Shown here piece after piece: positions 34,114 to 42,908 of a stretch of DNA of 64,000 nt. The DNA comes from Pseudanabaena sp. FACHB-1998 (GTDB taxonomy: Bacteria; Cyanobacteriota; Cyanobacteriia; Pseudanabaenales; Pseudanabaenaceae): positions 149,011-213,010 of the forward strand of contig NZ_JACJQA010000045.1 in NCBI RefSeq assembly GCF_014696355.1. Direction: 5' to 3'. Positions within the stretch are counted from its first letter, which is position 1. Each line of letters starts with the position of its first letter. The translations under genes were made by a program, and so were the position numbers. The notes beneath the pieces were generated by a model. That model did no database searches. It had not been told where the DNA came from and saw only the letters and a program-made list of their open reading frames with translations.

Positions 34114-35193
34114 ATGGTAGCTACTCCTTCTAAACCCGATGTAAGCCAGTCAAACCAACAAAAGGTTAACGGGACTGGTCGACGCGAAACAATCCTCACC
34201 CCACGCTTCTACACCACCGATTTTGAAGCGATGGCAAACATGGACATCTTCGACCTTAAGCCAGATTATGAAGCTATCCTCGAAGAGTTTAAATTTGACT
34301 ATAACCGTCGTCACTTTGTCCGCACGGCTGATTTCAATCAATCATGGGATCACATCGATCCTCAGGTGAGAGAGCATTTCCGTGTTTTCCTTGAAGGATC
34401 TTGCACTTCTGAATTTTCAGGATTTTTGCTGTACAAAGAAATTGCTGTCAAAATCAAAGATAAGAATCCTTTGATGGCTGAAATTTTTAGCCTGATGAGT
34501 CGTGATGAAGCTCGGCACGCTGGCTTTTTGAATAAAGCCATGCCAGACTTTGATCTGCAACTTGACCTTTCGACATTATCGAAAACGAAGAAATACGTTT
34601 ACTTCGCACCGAAGTTTATTTTCTACGCCACCTATCTATCGGAAAAGATTGGCTACTGGCGCTATATCAAAATTCACCAGCATTTCCTTGCCCATCCTGA
34701 ATATCGCATTTATCCAATCTTCAATTTCTTTGAAAATTGGTGCCAAGATGAGAGCCGTCACGGTGATTTCTGTAGTCTTCTGCTCCGTAGCGAAACGAAC
34801 AATATCAAGGGGATTAGAGCAAATCTTTGGAGCAAGTTTTTCTTGCTATCCGTATTTGCAACGATGTATCTAAACGATATTTGTGTTCGTAACGAGTTTT
34901 ATGAATCCATTGGTATGGATACTAGAAAGTATGTCGATGAAGTTCTTCGCGAAACCAATCGTGATGCAGCTAAGGCTTTCCCCGTAATTATGGATTTAGA
35001 GAATCCTAAGTTCTGGAGTTGCCTCAAGAAATGCGAAGAAAACAATGCCAAGTTGGTACAAATTGATGAGTCGAATTCTCCTGAATGGTTGAAGAAGATT
35101 CAAAAACTACCTTACCTTGCTAACAATGGTTTGCAGTTCTTGACTATGTATCTTCAACCTTCTATCCCCACACCTAAGGGTGTAGTTCTCTAG
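34114..35193 (+). CDS. acsF: Mg-protoporphyrin IX monomethyl ester oxidative cyclase
   Basis: Diiron, oxygen-dependent cyclase that makes the isocyclic ring of chlorophyll (AcsF, also called ChlA/CycI). 359 residues. Two iron-binding D-E-x-R-H motifs are visible: MSRDEARHAGF (Asp131-His135) and WCQDESRHGDF (Asp212-His216), with a further Glu in VFLEGSCTSEFSGF. The first 30 residues are a variable N-terminal extension. ATG start at 34114. It lies just before the phytol-kinase-like gene with a terminator between, so the two are probably separate units. Confidence 0.96.
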   Translation: MVATPSKPDVSQSNQQKVNGTGRRETILTPRFYTTDFEAMANMDIFDLKPDYEAILEEFKFDYNRRHFVRTADFNQSWDHIDPQVREHFRVFLEGSCTSEFSGFLLYKEIAVKIKDKNPLMAEIFSLMSRDEARHAGFLNKAMPDFDLQLDLSTLSKTKKYVYFAPKFIFYATYLSEKIGYWRYIKIHQHFLAHPEYRIYPIFNFFENWCQDESRHGDFCSLLLRSETNNIKGIRANLWSKFFLLSVFATMYLNDICVRNEFYESIGMDTRKYVDEVLRETNRDAAKAFPVIMDLENPKFWSCLKKCEENNAKLVQIDESNSPEWLKKIQKLPYLANNGLQFLTMYLQPSIPTPKGVVL

Positions 35194-35194
35194 A

Positions 35195-35231
35195 ACTTAA
35201 AAAAGGAGCGCTCAGCGCTCCTTTTTTAAGT
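35195..35231 (+). terminator. acsF terminator
   Basis: 17-bp perfect arms CTTAAAAAAGGAGCGCT (35196-35212) and AGCGCTCCTTTTTTAAG (35214-35230), one-base loop, plus an outer A-T pair. It starts immediately after the acsF stop. Confidence 0.85.
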
Positions 35232-35268
35232 TTTGGTTGTTAATAATATTTGTTTTTTCTAATGCCTT

Positions 35269-35955
35269 ATGCCCATAACTAGTGACATCGCCCCAACCAC
35301 CAATATAGCTTTTCAAGTCTGTGCGGTCGCTATTTGGCTAGGACTTGTATTTCTGACTTCAGAAATCTTGCATCGTTTTAAGCAAGATCCTGAGCTAGTT
35401 CGTAAGGTTGTCCATATTGGTACGGGAAACGTGTTGCTAATTGCATGGTGGTTACAGATTCCTACATGGCTATGTATTGCTGCTGGTGTGATTTTTAGCG
35501 CGATCGCCTTGGCATCTCACCTCATCAATATTTTACCGATGCTCAATGATGTGGGGCGTAAAACCTATGGAGTATTCTATTACGCTTTAAGTATCACCAT
35601 TTTGGTTACTCTGTTATGGGAAAATCACCCACAATATGCGGTGATTGGGGTAATGGTGATGTCTTGGGGCGATGGGATGGCGGCTTTAATCGGCAAGCGT
35701 TTTGGTAAGCATACCTTTGTAAATCGGGGAAATAAGCGCAGTTACGAGGGTTCCTTGGCAATGTTTACAACTAGCTTGGTTGTTATTCTGGGGATTTTTG
35801 GGATTAATAAGGGAATTAGTCCCAGTGATTTTGGTGTAGCTGTGCCTGTTGCGGCGATCGCTGCTTTACTTGAGGCTTATTCTCCTGGGGGGACAGATAA
35901 TCTTTCCGTTCCCTTATCTAGTGCTTTCTTGAGTTTAGCTTTGCAATCCCTCTAA
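35269..35955 (+). CDS. Phytol kinase-like CTP-dependent lipid kinase
   Basis: 228-residue membrane protein of the dolichol kinase/phosphatidate cytidylyltransferase-like family. Features: VRKVVHIGTGNVLLIAWWLQ (the R-K-x-x-H motif), MSWGDGMAALIGKRFGKHTF (CTP/metal-binding) and KRSYEGSLAMFTTSL. About seven hydrophobic segments. Homologues include plant VTE5 and its cyanobacterial counterparts, which phosphorylate phytol released from chlorophyll for tocopherol synthesis. Position beside acsF fits. Dolichol-kinase-like activity on another polyprenol is an alternative. ATG start at 35269. Confidence 0.8.
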   Translation: MPITSDIAPTTNIAFQVCAVAIWLGLVFLTSEILHRFKQDPELVRKVVHIGTGNVLLIAWWLQIPTWLCIAAGVIFSAIALASHLINILPMLNDVGRKTYGVFYYALSITILVTLLWENHPQYAVIGVMVMSWGDGMAALIGKRFGKHTFVNRGNKRSYEGSLAMFTTSLVVILGIFGINKGISPSDFGVAVPVAAIAALLEAYSPGGTDNLSVPLSSAFLSLALQSL

Positions 35956-35958
35956 CTA

Positions 35959-35985
35959 AATCAGGGGCGCATTGCGCCCCTGATT
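35959..35985. terminator. Bidirectional terminator (phytol kinase / ndh operon)
   Basis: 13-bp perfect arms AATCAGGGGCGCA and TGCGCCCCTGATT around one base, between the convergent phytol-kinase-like gene and ndhE. Likely serves both. Confidence 0.8.
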
Positions 35986-35989
35986 GGCA

Positions 35990-36295
35990 TTACCAGCGTA
36001 ACAAGTTAAATTGCTCCATATCCACGGTATCGCGACTGCGATAGATGGATAGGACGATCGCTAGACCAACGGCTGCTTCCGCCGCAGCGATCGAAATAAC
36101 GAAAATTGTAAATACTTGACCACGAATACTGGCGGAATCTAAGAAATTAGAAAAAGCCATCAAATTTAAGTTAACGGCATTGAGCATTAATTCCACAGAC
36201 ATTAATACGCGCACGGCGTTACGGCTCGTAATTAATCCATAAATGCCAATGCAAAATAGAGCCGCGGCAATAATCAAAAAAGGTTCTAAAGTCAT
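35990..36295 (-). CDS. ndhE: NAD(P)H-quinone oxidoreductase subunit 4L
   Basis: 101-residue NuoK/NdhE membrane subunit of NDH-1, which pumps protons and runs cyclic electron flow around photosystem I. Three transmembrane helices (about 5-22, 28-48, 62-84). The conserved Glu lies in [20 protein letters not shown] and another in [14 protein letters not shown]. Normal length. Last gene of the ndhH-A-I-G-E operon. ATG start at 36295, 56 bp after ndhG. Confidence 0.96.
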   Translation of the reverse strand: MTLEPFLIIAAALFCIGIYGLITSRNAVRVLMSVELMLNAVNLNLMAFSNFLDSASIRGQVFTIFVISIAAAEAAVGLAIVLSIYRSRDTVDMEQFNLLRW

Positions 36296-36351
36296 ATTTA
36301 TTTACTATTAATTGCAATTGATGAATCATTAAGGCTCTAAGCATCAATGAT

Positions 36352-36963
36352 TTATTTAGAAGCAACAAGCTGCTCTTTGGGCTTTTCTAACAACTCTAAA
36401 GACTCTTCCGAATCTGCCTGTCCAACTTTAATGGCATCAGGTACAAACTCACGTCGAGCGAGGACGATCGCGCCAATCAGTGCTACTAACAATAAGACCG
36501 AAGCTAATTCAAAGGGCAGCAAGTAATCACTGAAGAAATGCTGACCAATAACCACCATGGTGGATGGTAGTTTGGCAATGCTAGAAGTGACTGCCCACTT
36601 TGTGGAAGTAACAGTTACGCCTAACAAGGCAAAAAGTCCTAAACAAACAACACCTGTCACAACGCTGCGTAAAGCTCCATACTTAACGTCTTGGTAATCT
36701 TGGCGCTTATTGACCAACATGATCGCAAACAAGATCAAGATATTGACCGCCCCAACATAGATCAAAACCTGTGCTGCTGCTACAAAATCAGCATTTAGGA
36801 GCAAATATAACCCTGCCATGCTAATAAAAGTTGCACCGAGCAGAAATGCAGCATAGACAATATTTTGTAACAGGACTACGCCCATTGCCGAAGCGATCAA
36901 CATTGCTGTTAGGACAACTAGGGAAACGGTTTGTGAACCATCACCTAAACCGATATTGTTCAT
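36352..36963 (-). CDS. ndhG: NAD(P)H-quinone oxidoreductase subunit 6
   Basis: 203-residue NuoJ/NdhG subunit. Five transmembrane helices, with the helix 2-3 region FLGATFISMAGLYLLLNADFV AAAQ and VLIYVGAVNILILFAIMLVN typical of the family (pi-bulge helix). The C-terminal tail is hydrophilic. ATG start at 36963. Fourth gene of the operon, 70 bp after ndhI, with a 16-bp inverted repeat in the gap. Confidence 0.95.
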   Translation of the reverse strand: MNNIGLGDGSQTVSLVVLTAMLIASAMGVVLLQNIVYAAFLLGATFISMAGLYLLLNADFVAAAQVLIYVGAVNILILFAIMLVNKRQDYQDVKYGALRSVVTGVVCLGLFALLGVTVTSTKWAVTSSIAKLPSTMVVIGQHFFSDYLLPFELASVLLLVALIGAIVLARREFVPDAIKVGQADSEESLELLEKPKEQLVASK

Positions 36964-36994
36964 TAAAATCTCCTTGTAATAGTCTGGATGACAA

Positions 36995-37027
36995 AGAATA
37001 AAAAATTGCTTAGCAATTTTTTATTCT
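36995..37027. repeat. Inverted repeat inside the ndhI-ndhG gap
   Basis: 16-bp perfect arms AGAATAAAAAATTGCT (36995-37010) and AGCAATTTTTTATTCT (37012-37027). It begins just after ndhI and could be a processing or partial termination site within the operon. Confidence 0.65.
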
Positions 37028-37033
37028 TCATAC

Positions 37034-37612
37034 TTATTTAGTTTCAGCAATTTCTTCAGGACGCAGCCCTGCACGTTTAGCTGTATGTGGTACTTCATGA
37101 CCTTCGATTACACCCTTCGGCAAATAGCCAAGCTCACGAATTGGCGTGACAAAAGGATCTTCAGTAACCTTGGTAGGCATCCGTCCGAGGGCGACGCTAT
37201 CAAAGTTCAATTCATGGCGATCGAAAGTTGACATGTCATATTCTTCGGTCATTGATAACGCATTAGTGGGGCAGTATTCCACACAGTTACCGCAAAAAAT
37301 ACATACTCCAAAGTCAATACTGTAACTTTTGAGTTCCTTTTTCTTGATCTCTGTGTTAAATTTCCAATCCACTACAGGCAAGTTAATCGGACATACGCGC
37401 ACACAGACTTCGCAGGAAATACACTTATCAAACTCAAAGTGAATCCGTCCGCGAAAACGCTCAGAAGGAATCAATTTTTCGTAAGGATACTGCACCGTAA
37501 TCGGACGACGACGCATATGATCAAAGGTTACCGACATCCCTTGTCCGATATATTTCGCCGCTTGTACTGCTTCTTTGGTGTATTCACCAACTTTATTCAG
37601 AAATTTCAGCAT
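37034..37612 (-). CDS. ndhI: NAD(P)H-quinone oxidoreductase subunit I
   Basis: 192-residue iron-sulphur subunit of the NDH-1 hydrophilic arm, carrying clusters N6a and N6b. Two 4Fe-4S motifs are complete: C64, C67, C70, C74 ([12 protein letters not shown]) and C104, C107, C110, C114 ([12 protein letters not shown]). N-terminal [20 protein letters not shown] is the membrane-peripheral part. ATG start at 37612, 85 bp after ndhA. Confidence 0.97.
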   Translation of the reverse strand: MLKFLNKVGEYTKEAVQAAKYIGQGMSVTFDHMRRRPITVQYPYEKLIPSERFRGRIHFEFDKCISCEVCVRVCPINLPVVDWKFNTEIKKKELKSYSIDFGVCIFCGNCVEYCPTNALSMTEEYDMSTFDRHELNFDSVALGRMPTKVTEDPFVTPIRELGYLPKGVIEGHEVPHTAKRAGLRPEEIAETK

Positions 37613-37697
37613 TTTGATATTTTAGGGTTAAGTTTCTGCTTTCAATTCAAAAATCTTGTTCCTCTCTTACTTTTAGAGAGGTGCTAGGTATGAGAGC

Positions 37698-38816
37698 TTA
37701 TCCACCAAATGCGAAGGGAAAAGCTAGTTTCAATGCTGCGGTAATTAGTAAATTTGCTAAGCCGATGGGCAAGAGAAATTTCCAACCTAGATCGAGCAGT
37801 TGGTCGATGCGAACCCGAGGAACAGTCCACCGCAATAGGATCGCAAAGAAGATAAAGGCATAGGTTTTAACAAGGGTGGAAGTTAAACCAATGAAAGCGG
37901 CGATAACTTGCCACCATGCAGTGTTTGCTTCGATCCCTAAGGCGGCGCTAATTTTGTCAATGGGAAAAGGTAGTTCCCAACCGCCGAGGTAAAGAATGGA
38001 AGCAAGTAAGCCCGCTAGCAACAGGTTGGCATAGGAACCACCATAGAAGAAGGCAAATCTGATCCCTGAGTATTCGGTTTGATAACCAGCGACAAGTTCT
38101 TCTTCGGCTTCTGGCAAGTCAAAGGGTAATCGCTCACATTCAGCCAGAGCCGCAATGATGAAGATGACAAACCCAATTGGTTGCCGCCAAATATTCCACG
38201 ACAGAATCCCGTATTCGGCTTGCTGATTAACGATATCAATAGTGCTAAGTCCATTGGTCATCAGCGCTACAGCAAGCACTGCTAAAGCTAGAGGAATTTC
38301 GTAGCTGATTGACTGTGCGGCAGCCCGTAAACCACCAAGGAGCGAGTATTTGTTATTGGAAGAGTAACCTGCCATCAGTAAGCCAATGGGGGCAACGCTA
38401 GAGATCGCAATGATGAAGAATACGCCTGTGCCAATGTCAGAAATAATTAAGTTCTGACCAAAGGGGATAACTAGATAACATAAAAAGACGGAGATGAAAA
38501 CTAAAGCAGGTCCAATCGTATAGAGCAGAGGATCGGCTTTAGCGGGAATTGTGCCTTGCTTGATTAACAGTTTGCCAACGTCCGCGAGGGGAATTAGCAA
38601 ACCAAATGGCCCTGCATATTCAGGTCCAATCCGTTGTTGAGCCGCAGCAGAAATTTTCCGCTCTAACCATGTGCAGACCAGTGCGCCCACGGTTACACCT
38701 AAAACCATTACTGCCATGGGCAATAACATCCAAATCACTTTGGCGACATCGGCGGGTAAGCCCAGCCCTGTCAGGATTTCAATTAAAGATTTTTGTAAAT
38801 CAATTCCACCGTACAT
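37698..38816 (-). CDS. ndhA: NAD(P)H-quinone oxidoreductase subunit 1
   Basis: 372-residue NuoH/NdhA subunit that links the membrane and hydrophilic arms and forms part of the quinone site. Family motifs: [27 protein letters not shown]-type stretch [33 protein letters not shown] with the acidic quinone-chamber residues, and [20 protein letters not shown]. Eight transmembrane helices. Its ATG overlaps the ndhH stop by one base (TAATG). No intron or frameshift. Confidence 0.97.
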   Translation of the reverse strand: MYGGIDLQKSLIEILTGLGLPADVAKVIWMLLPMAVMVLGVTVGALVCTWLERKISAAAQQRIGPEYAGPFGLLIPLADVGKLLIKQGTIPAKADPLLYTIGPALVFISVFLCYLVIPFGQNLIISDIGTGVFFIIAISSVAPIGLLMAGYSSNNKYSLLGGLRAAAQSISYEIPLALAVLAVALMTNGLSTIDIVNQQAEYGILSWNIWRQPIGFVIFIIAALAECERLPFDLPEAEEELVAGYQTEYSGIRFAFFYGGSYANLLLAGLLASILYLGGWELPFPIDKISAALGIEANTAWWQVIAAFIGLTSTLVKTYAFIFFAILLRWTVPRVRIDQLLDLGWKFLLPIGLANLLITAALKLAFPFAFGG

Positions 38817-39997
38817 TAGCGATCGACCTCACCCATAATAATGTCCACACTTCCTAAAATTGCCATGATGTCAGCAAGCTTCATGCCGCGTACTAGATCT
38901 GGCAAGATCTGTAAATTAATAAATCCAGGTGGACGAACCTTAAAACGCCAAGGGAAGACGCTATCTTCACCAATAATATAGACACCCAGTTCACCCTTTG
39001 GTGCTTCGACACGGACATAATGTTCGCCAGCAGCAACTTTGAAGGTGGGTGAAGGCTTTTTGCTAATGAACTGATAATCCATTGAGTTCCATTCGCTCTT
39101 GGGTCCAGCAAGCACTCTTTGCGCTTCAAGGTTTTCGTAAGATCCCCCAGGGATTTGCTTGAGACATTGGAGGATCATTTTGGTGGATTCACGCATTTCG
39201 CGCACACGCACCAAGTAACGGGCTAAGCAGTCACCGCCGTTGTCCCACTGCACGTCCCAGTCAAGTTCGTCGTAGAGTTCGTAGTGATCGACTTTACGGA
39301 AATCGAGCTTTACGCCTGAACCGCGCAACATTGGTCCTGTTAAGCCCCAATTAATTGCTTCATCACGGGTAATTGTGCCAAGCCCCTCAATCCGCTTACG
39401 GAAGATCGGGTTATTAGTAATTAACTTTTCGTATTCATCGATGACGGGAGTGAAGTAGGTACAAAAGTCTTCACATTTCTCGATCCAGCCGTAGGGTAGG
39501 TCGGCGGCTACTCCTCCAATACGGAAATAGTTGTGCATCATCCGCATCCCTGTGGCAGCCTCGAACAGGTCGTAGATCATTTCTCGTTCGCGGAAAACGT
39601 AGAAAAATGGGGTTTGTGCGCCGATGTCTGCGACGAATGTGCCGAGCCACAGTAGGTGAGAGGCGATACGGCTAAGTTCTAGCATGATCATGCGAATGTA
39701 GCTGGCGCGTCTCGGCACGGGTACATTCGCTAATTTTTCGGGTGCATTAACGGTGATTGCCTCTGTGAACATGGTCGCGAGGTAATCCCACCTTGTTACA
39801 TAGGGCAAGTATTGAATAATCGTACGATTTTCGGCGATTTTTTCCATACCTCGATGCAAGTAACCTAAAACAGGCTCGCAATCGACTACGTTTTCGCCGT
39901 CTAGCGTGACAATAAGTCTGAGAACGCCGTGCATGGATGGGTGGTGAGGTCCCATATTTATGACCATGCGTTCGGCTTTGGTTTCAATCATCACCAT
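38816..39997 (-). CDS. ndhH: NAD(P)H-quinone oxidoreductase subunit H
   Basis: 393-residue 49-kDa-type subunit (NuoD). Together with NdhK it forms the quinone-reducing site. Motifs: [60 protein letters not shown] and the C-terminal [17 protein letters not shown] start at ATG 39997 because homologues begin M-(T)-MIETKxERM. The frame is open 29 codons further upstream, which looks non-coding. First gene of the ndhH-A-I-G-E operon. Confidence 0.96.
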   Translation of the reverse strand: MVMIETKAERMVINMGPHHPSMHGVLRLIVTLDGENVVDCEPVLGYLHRGMEKIAENRTIIQYLPYVTRWDYLATMFTEAITVNAPEKLANVPVPRRASYIRMIMLELSRIASHLLWLGTFVADIGAQTPFFYVFREREMIYDLFEAATGMRMMHNYFRIGGVAADLPYGWIEKCEDFCTYFTPVIDEYEKLITNNPIFRKRIEGLGTITRDEAINWGLTGPMLRGSGVKLDFRKVDHYELYDELDWDVQWDNGGDCLARYLVRVREMRESTKMILQCLKQIPGGSYENLEAQRVLAGPKSEWNSMDYQFISKKPSPTFKVAAGEHYVRVEAPKGELGVYIIGEDSVFPWRFKVRPPGFINLQILPDLVRGMKLADIMAILGSVDIIMGEVDR

Positions 39998-40379
39998 GAT
40001 TTGCGATCGCCTCTTTACTCTGTAAACTGTTGCTCTGGCTAGTAGTGCTAGTTTTGGTTTGCGAGAGGGCGTTATGCAAAGCACAACACACTCTCGATCT
40101 TCGGTTGTTATTTTAAGTCACTGTTAGAGCGATTGCTCTAGCAAATGATTCTATTGGTTATGTTAATTAAGTAGATACACTTTGATGGTTATCAGTATAT
40201 CGCCATGTTGGGGCGGGAATATGTGTTAAAAAGTGGCTAATTGCTGATTTTGGGTTTAGGTTATCTTATTAATATCATAGAAATAAGTCTATCTTTTGAC
40301 AAAAAATCATTGATTGAAAATTATGATACATGACGATACTACGGTGAGAGCAAAGTCCTAAAAACTAAAGGTGAGTATC
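39998..40379. other. 382-bp divergent promoter region of the ndh operon
   Basis: AT-rich and without a supported gene. Contains a small hairpin TAGAGC-GATT-GCTCTA (40125-40140). It must hold the ndhH promoter on the minus strand and that of the small gene at 40380 on the plus strand. Confidence 0.5.
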
Positions 40380-40637
40380 ATGCAATTCCTCGTACCAGTC
40401 ATCGAAAAACAGGCTAAAACTTGGAAATTTATCGAACTTTGGGTTGATCCCATACCTTTCCCCCCGAAAATTTTGATGCTTGTGGTTGATCATGATGGCA
40501 AATGCACAGTTTTTAATCCTGCCTCTGATTACAAACTGGTTGTCTCTCCCTTGAATTACCAAGAAGCCCAAGAGTGGTTTCTTGAAGATGAATATGAACG
40601 GGTCAAAGGTAAGCTTTTGGCTGAAGAAATTATGTGA
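40380..40637 (+). CDS. Hypothetical protein with a decayed partial copy nearby
   Basis: 85 residues, no family recognised. The sequence is strand-rich (MQFLVPVIEKQAKTWKFIEL, PPKILMLVVDHDGKCTVFNP) and ends in an acidic/basic helix (NYQEAQEWFLEDEYERVKGK). The start is ATG 40380 with AAGGTGAG just upstream; a GTG three codons earlier is less likely. The last 99 bases are duplicated, with 10 mismatches by my hand alignment and an in-frame stop, at 41371-41469. Its position directly before a Uma2 gene suggests the two may be an operon. Confidence 0.65.
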   Translation: MQFLVPVIEKQAKTWKFIELWVDPIPFPPKILMLVVDHDGKCTVFNPASDYKLVVSPLNYQEAQEWFLEDEYERVKGKLLAEEIM

Positions 40638-40723
40638 GAATAAGATCTACTGTCTGTTGATATTTTATAAAGCGTATTTCCTTAAGATAGATCAAAAGAG
40701 CAAAGTTGCTTTGCGGAGTAAAG

Positions 40724-41311
40724 ATGATGACCGCCTATACAATCAATCTCGATCCGATTGTGAAACTGACCAGAGAGCAGTTTTACGAGCTATGCGCGGC
40801 AAACCCCGAACTTAAACTAGAGCGCAATGTAAATGGAGAACTCGTAATTATGTCCCCCACTGGTGGCGAAACTAGCGCTTGGAATTCCGATCTAAATACT
40901 GATTTAAATATCTGGAATCGTCAGGATCAACTTGGTAAGGTTTTTGATTCTTCTGGCGGCTTTTCCCTGCCTAGAGGTAGCGATCGCTCTCCTGATGCGG
41001 CATGGATACCCATTGAAAAATGGAATGCCCTCACTCCTGAACAACGCAAGAAATTTTTACCACTATGCCCTGACTTTGCGATCGAACTTTTGTCACCAAC
41101 GGATTCATGGATTAAGGGTTTAGCAAAGATGCAGGAATATCAAGATAATGGTTGTCGCTTGGGTTGGCTAATTGATCCTGAAAGTAAACGTGTGGCAATT
41201 TATCGGTTAGGTCAGCCTTTAGAGATTCTCGAAGCGCCTATAAGCCTGTCTGGGGAAGATGTTTTATTAGGATTTGTCCTGAATTTAGAAAATATCTGGT
41301 CATCTTTATAA
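40724..41311 (+). CDS. Uma2/DUF820 family endonuclease-like protein
   Basis: 195 residues of the longer Uma2 subtype. LTREQFYELCAANPELKLER and NGELVIMSPTGGETSAWNSD are the N-terminal signature. FSLPRGSDRSPDAAWI gives the PD motif, FAIELLSPTDSWIKGLAKMQ the E and K, and GWLIDPESKRVAIYR the C-terminal strand pair. The start is ATG 40724 or 40727, both close to GGAG; the TTG at 40706 lacks support. It sits 86 bp after the 85-residue gene and is flanked on its other side by that gene's decayed copy. Confidence 0.85.
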   Translation: MMTAYTINLDPIVKLTREQFYELCAANPELKLERNVNGELVIMSPTGGETSAWNSDLNTDLNIWNRQDQLGKVFDSSGGFSLPRGSDRSPDAAWIPIEKWNALTPEQRKKFLPLCPDFAIELLSPTDSWIKGLAKMQEYQDNGCRLGWLIDPESKRVAIYRLGQPLEILEAPISLSGEDVLLGFVLNLENIWSSL

Positions 41312-41370
41312 AGCTATAGGCAATGATTATAAATTTCTCATGCCATTATCACCTAAACTTTATTGGTATA

Positions 41371-41469
41371 GTGGTCTCTCACTTGAATTACCAAGCAGAC
41401 CAAGAATGGTTTCTTGAAGATGAATAGGAACGGGGCAAGGGTAAACTTTTGGCTGAAGAAGTTATGTGA
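41371..41469 (+). pseudogene. Decayed partial duplicate of the 40380-40637 gene
   Basis: Aligned without gaps to 40539-40637: 89 of 99 bases agree by hand count. The translation reads VVSHLNYQADQEWFLEDE, then a TAG where the intact gene has TAT, then ERGKGKLLAEEVM and the same TGA. Four of ten differences are silent or conservative. The 5' two thirds of the gene is not recognisable upstream, so only the 3' end was copied or survives. Confidence 0.85.
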
Positions 41470-41623
41470 GTTTGCGCGATCGCACTTTCGGAATTATTAT
41501 TTCAGGTTTTCTTGAGAAATAATTGTCGAAATAAATAACTTGAACCTTTTGGCTAGAAGCTAATGTCTAAACCAGCGTCAATCGTTAAACATTCGATTCA
41601 AGGCGATCGCCAGAGGTGACATT

Positions 41624-41938
41624 ATGAAAAGCTTCATTCTCCCAATCCTTGCAGCTACTTCAGTTCTTAGCACCCTCAGCTTAGTCAATCCCAGTTCAGC
41701 ATCCGCAGGTACGATCTATAATCGCCAAGTCAATCAACAAGAGCGCGTTTATAAAGGGGTGCAACAAGGCACAATTAGCCAGCAAGAATATAAAAACTTG
41801 CAAGCAAGAGAGACAAAAATTGCTGCTCAACGTCGGGTTTATCTTAAGGATGGAGATTTGACTAAAAAAGAAGCAGTTCATTTGACTACTGCCCAAAATC
41901 GGACTTCGAGAGCAATTTATCGCGATCGCCATGACTAA
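41624..41938 (+). CDS. Small exported protein, hypothetical
   Basis: 104 residues with a clear signal peptide (MKSFILPILAATSVLSTLSL then VNPSSASAG; cleavage probably after ASA near residue 28). The mature part is helical and charged, with two similar halves: NQQERVYKGVQQGTISQQEY and KDGDLTKKEAVHLTTAQNRT. This R-I/V-x-x-G-x-x-x-G-x-L/I-T pattern is shared with exported hypothetical proteins I have seen in many bacteria; no function known to me. ATG start with AGAGGTG just upstream. Own terminator. Confidence 0.7.
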   Translation: MKSFILPILAATSVLSTLSLVNPSSASAGTIYNRQVNQQERVYKGVQQGTISQQEYKNLQARETKIAAQRRVYLKDGDLTKKEAVHLTTAQNRTSRAIYRDRHD

Positions 41939-41971
41939 TCAAAAAAGCAGCATAAAGTACTGCTTTTTTGA
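41939..41971 (+). terminator. Terminator of the small exported protein gene
   Basis: 12-bp perfect arms TCAAAAAAGCAG (41939-41950) and CTGCTTTTTTGA (41960-41971), directly at the stop codon. Confidence 0.75.
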
Positions 41972-42069
41972 TGAGATCGCCATGCGGGGTGAAATCCGAA
42001 TAGAGACAGAGGTTAGCGGTGAGTACATATCAGTACAATAGACTGAGAGTAAACCGTAAAGATTAAATT

Positions 42070-42666
42070 ATGATCCCAACCGTAATCGAACAGTCTGGTC
42101 GTGGCGAAAGAGCCTTTGATATTTTTTCGCGCCTGCTGCGGGAGCGGATCGTATTTTTGGGGCAACAGGTTGACGACAGCATTGCCAACATCATTGTGGC
42201 TCAGTTGCTTTTCCTCGAAGCCGACGATCCCGAAAAAGATATTTTCTTGTATATCAATTCCCCTGGGGGATCTGTGACCGCAGGTATGGCAATTTACGAT
42301 ACGATGCAGCACATTCGTCCTGATGTCTCCACCATTTGTGTGGGGCTAGCGGCAAGTATGGGGGCTTTTCTGCTCACGGGCGGCGCAAAGGGCAAGAGAC
42401 TATCTTTACCCCATACCCGTATTATGATTCACCAACCTCTCGGCGGCGCACAGGGTCAAGCAACAGATATCGAAATCCAAGCTAAGGAAATCCTGTATCA
42501 CAAGAATCGTCTGAATGAGTTGATGGCTTTCCATACGGGGCAGCCCATCGATCGCATTGCTGAGGATACCGATCGCGATTTCTTTATGGCTCCTGATGAG
42601 GCAAAAAGTTACGGCTTGATCGATGAAGTTGTTAATCAACGCCCGAAGTTTGAAGTTGCAGCATAG
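42070..42666 (+). CDS. clpP: ATP-dependent Clp protease proteolytic subunit
   Basis: 198-residue serine protease subunit. Catalytic Ser96 in [15 protein letters not shown], His121 in [15 protein letters not shown] and the Asp in [10 protein letters not shown]-terminal [20 protein letters not shown] is typical. All triad residues are present, so it is ClpP rather than the inactive ClpR. Cyanobacteria carry three ClpP paralogues; which one this is cannot be fixed here. No clpX or clpR adjacent. ATG start at 42070. Confidence 0.95.
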   Translation: MIPTVIEQSGRGERAFDIFSRLLRERIVFLGQQVDDSIANIIVAQLLFLEADDPEKDIFLYINSPGGSVTAGMAIYDTMQHIRPDVSTICVGLAASMGAFLLTGGAKGKRLSLPHTRIMIHQPLGGAQGQATDIEIQAKEILYHKNRLNELMAFHTGQPIDRIAEDTDRDFFMAPDEAKSYGLIDEVVNQRPKFEVAA

Positions 42667-42674
42667 TTTTTTTA

Positions 42675-42703
42675 CAAGAAGGCTCACGATGTGAGCCTTC
42701 TTG
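42675..42703 (+). terminator. clpP terminator
   Basis: 13-bp perfect arms CAAGAAGGCTCAC and GTGAGCCTTCTTG, loop GAT, nine bases after the clpP stop. Confidence 0.8.
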
Positions 42704-42787
42704 TTTATTACTATTGACTTTCATGGCAACTTGATTAGAAATATATAGGTCATTAATTTTTAAGTAGTTAGGCGAAATTAAATATAA

Positions 42788-42863
42788 AAAACCAAAACCT
42801 GTGGCGTACGCTGCGCGTGCGCCACAGGTTTTGGTTCTGATTTTTTAATTATGCCCAGCTACT
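42788..42863. repeat. Family D element, reverse copy
   Basis: 17-bp perfect arms AACCAAAACCTGTGGCG (42790-42806) and its complement (42820-42836) around TACGCTGCGCGTG. The right flank 42841-42863 is the exact reverse complement of 53182-53204 over 23 bases. It lies between clpP and glmM. Confidence 0.75.
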
Positions 42864-42908
42864 GATCAGAGTTCATCAAAATACTGTCTGGTGTGTGGAG
42901 TTTAGGTT

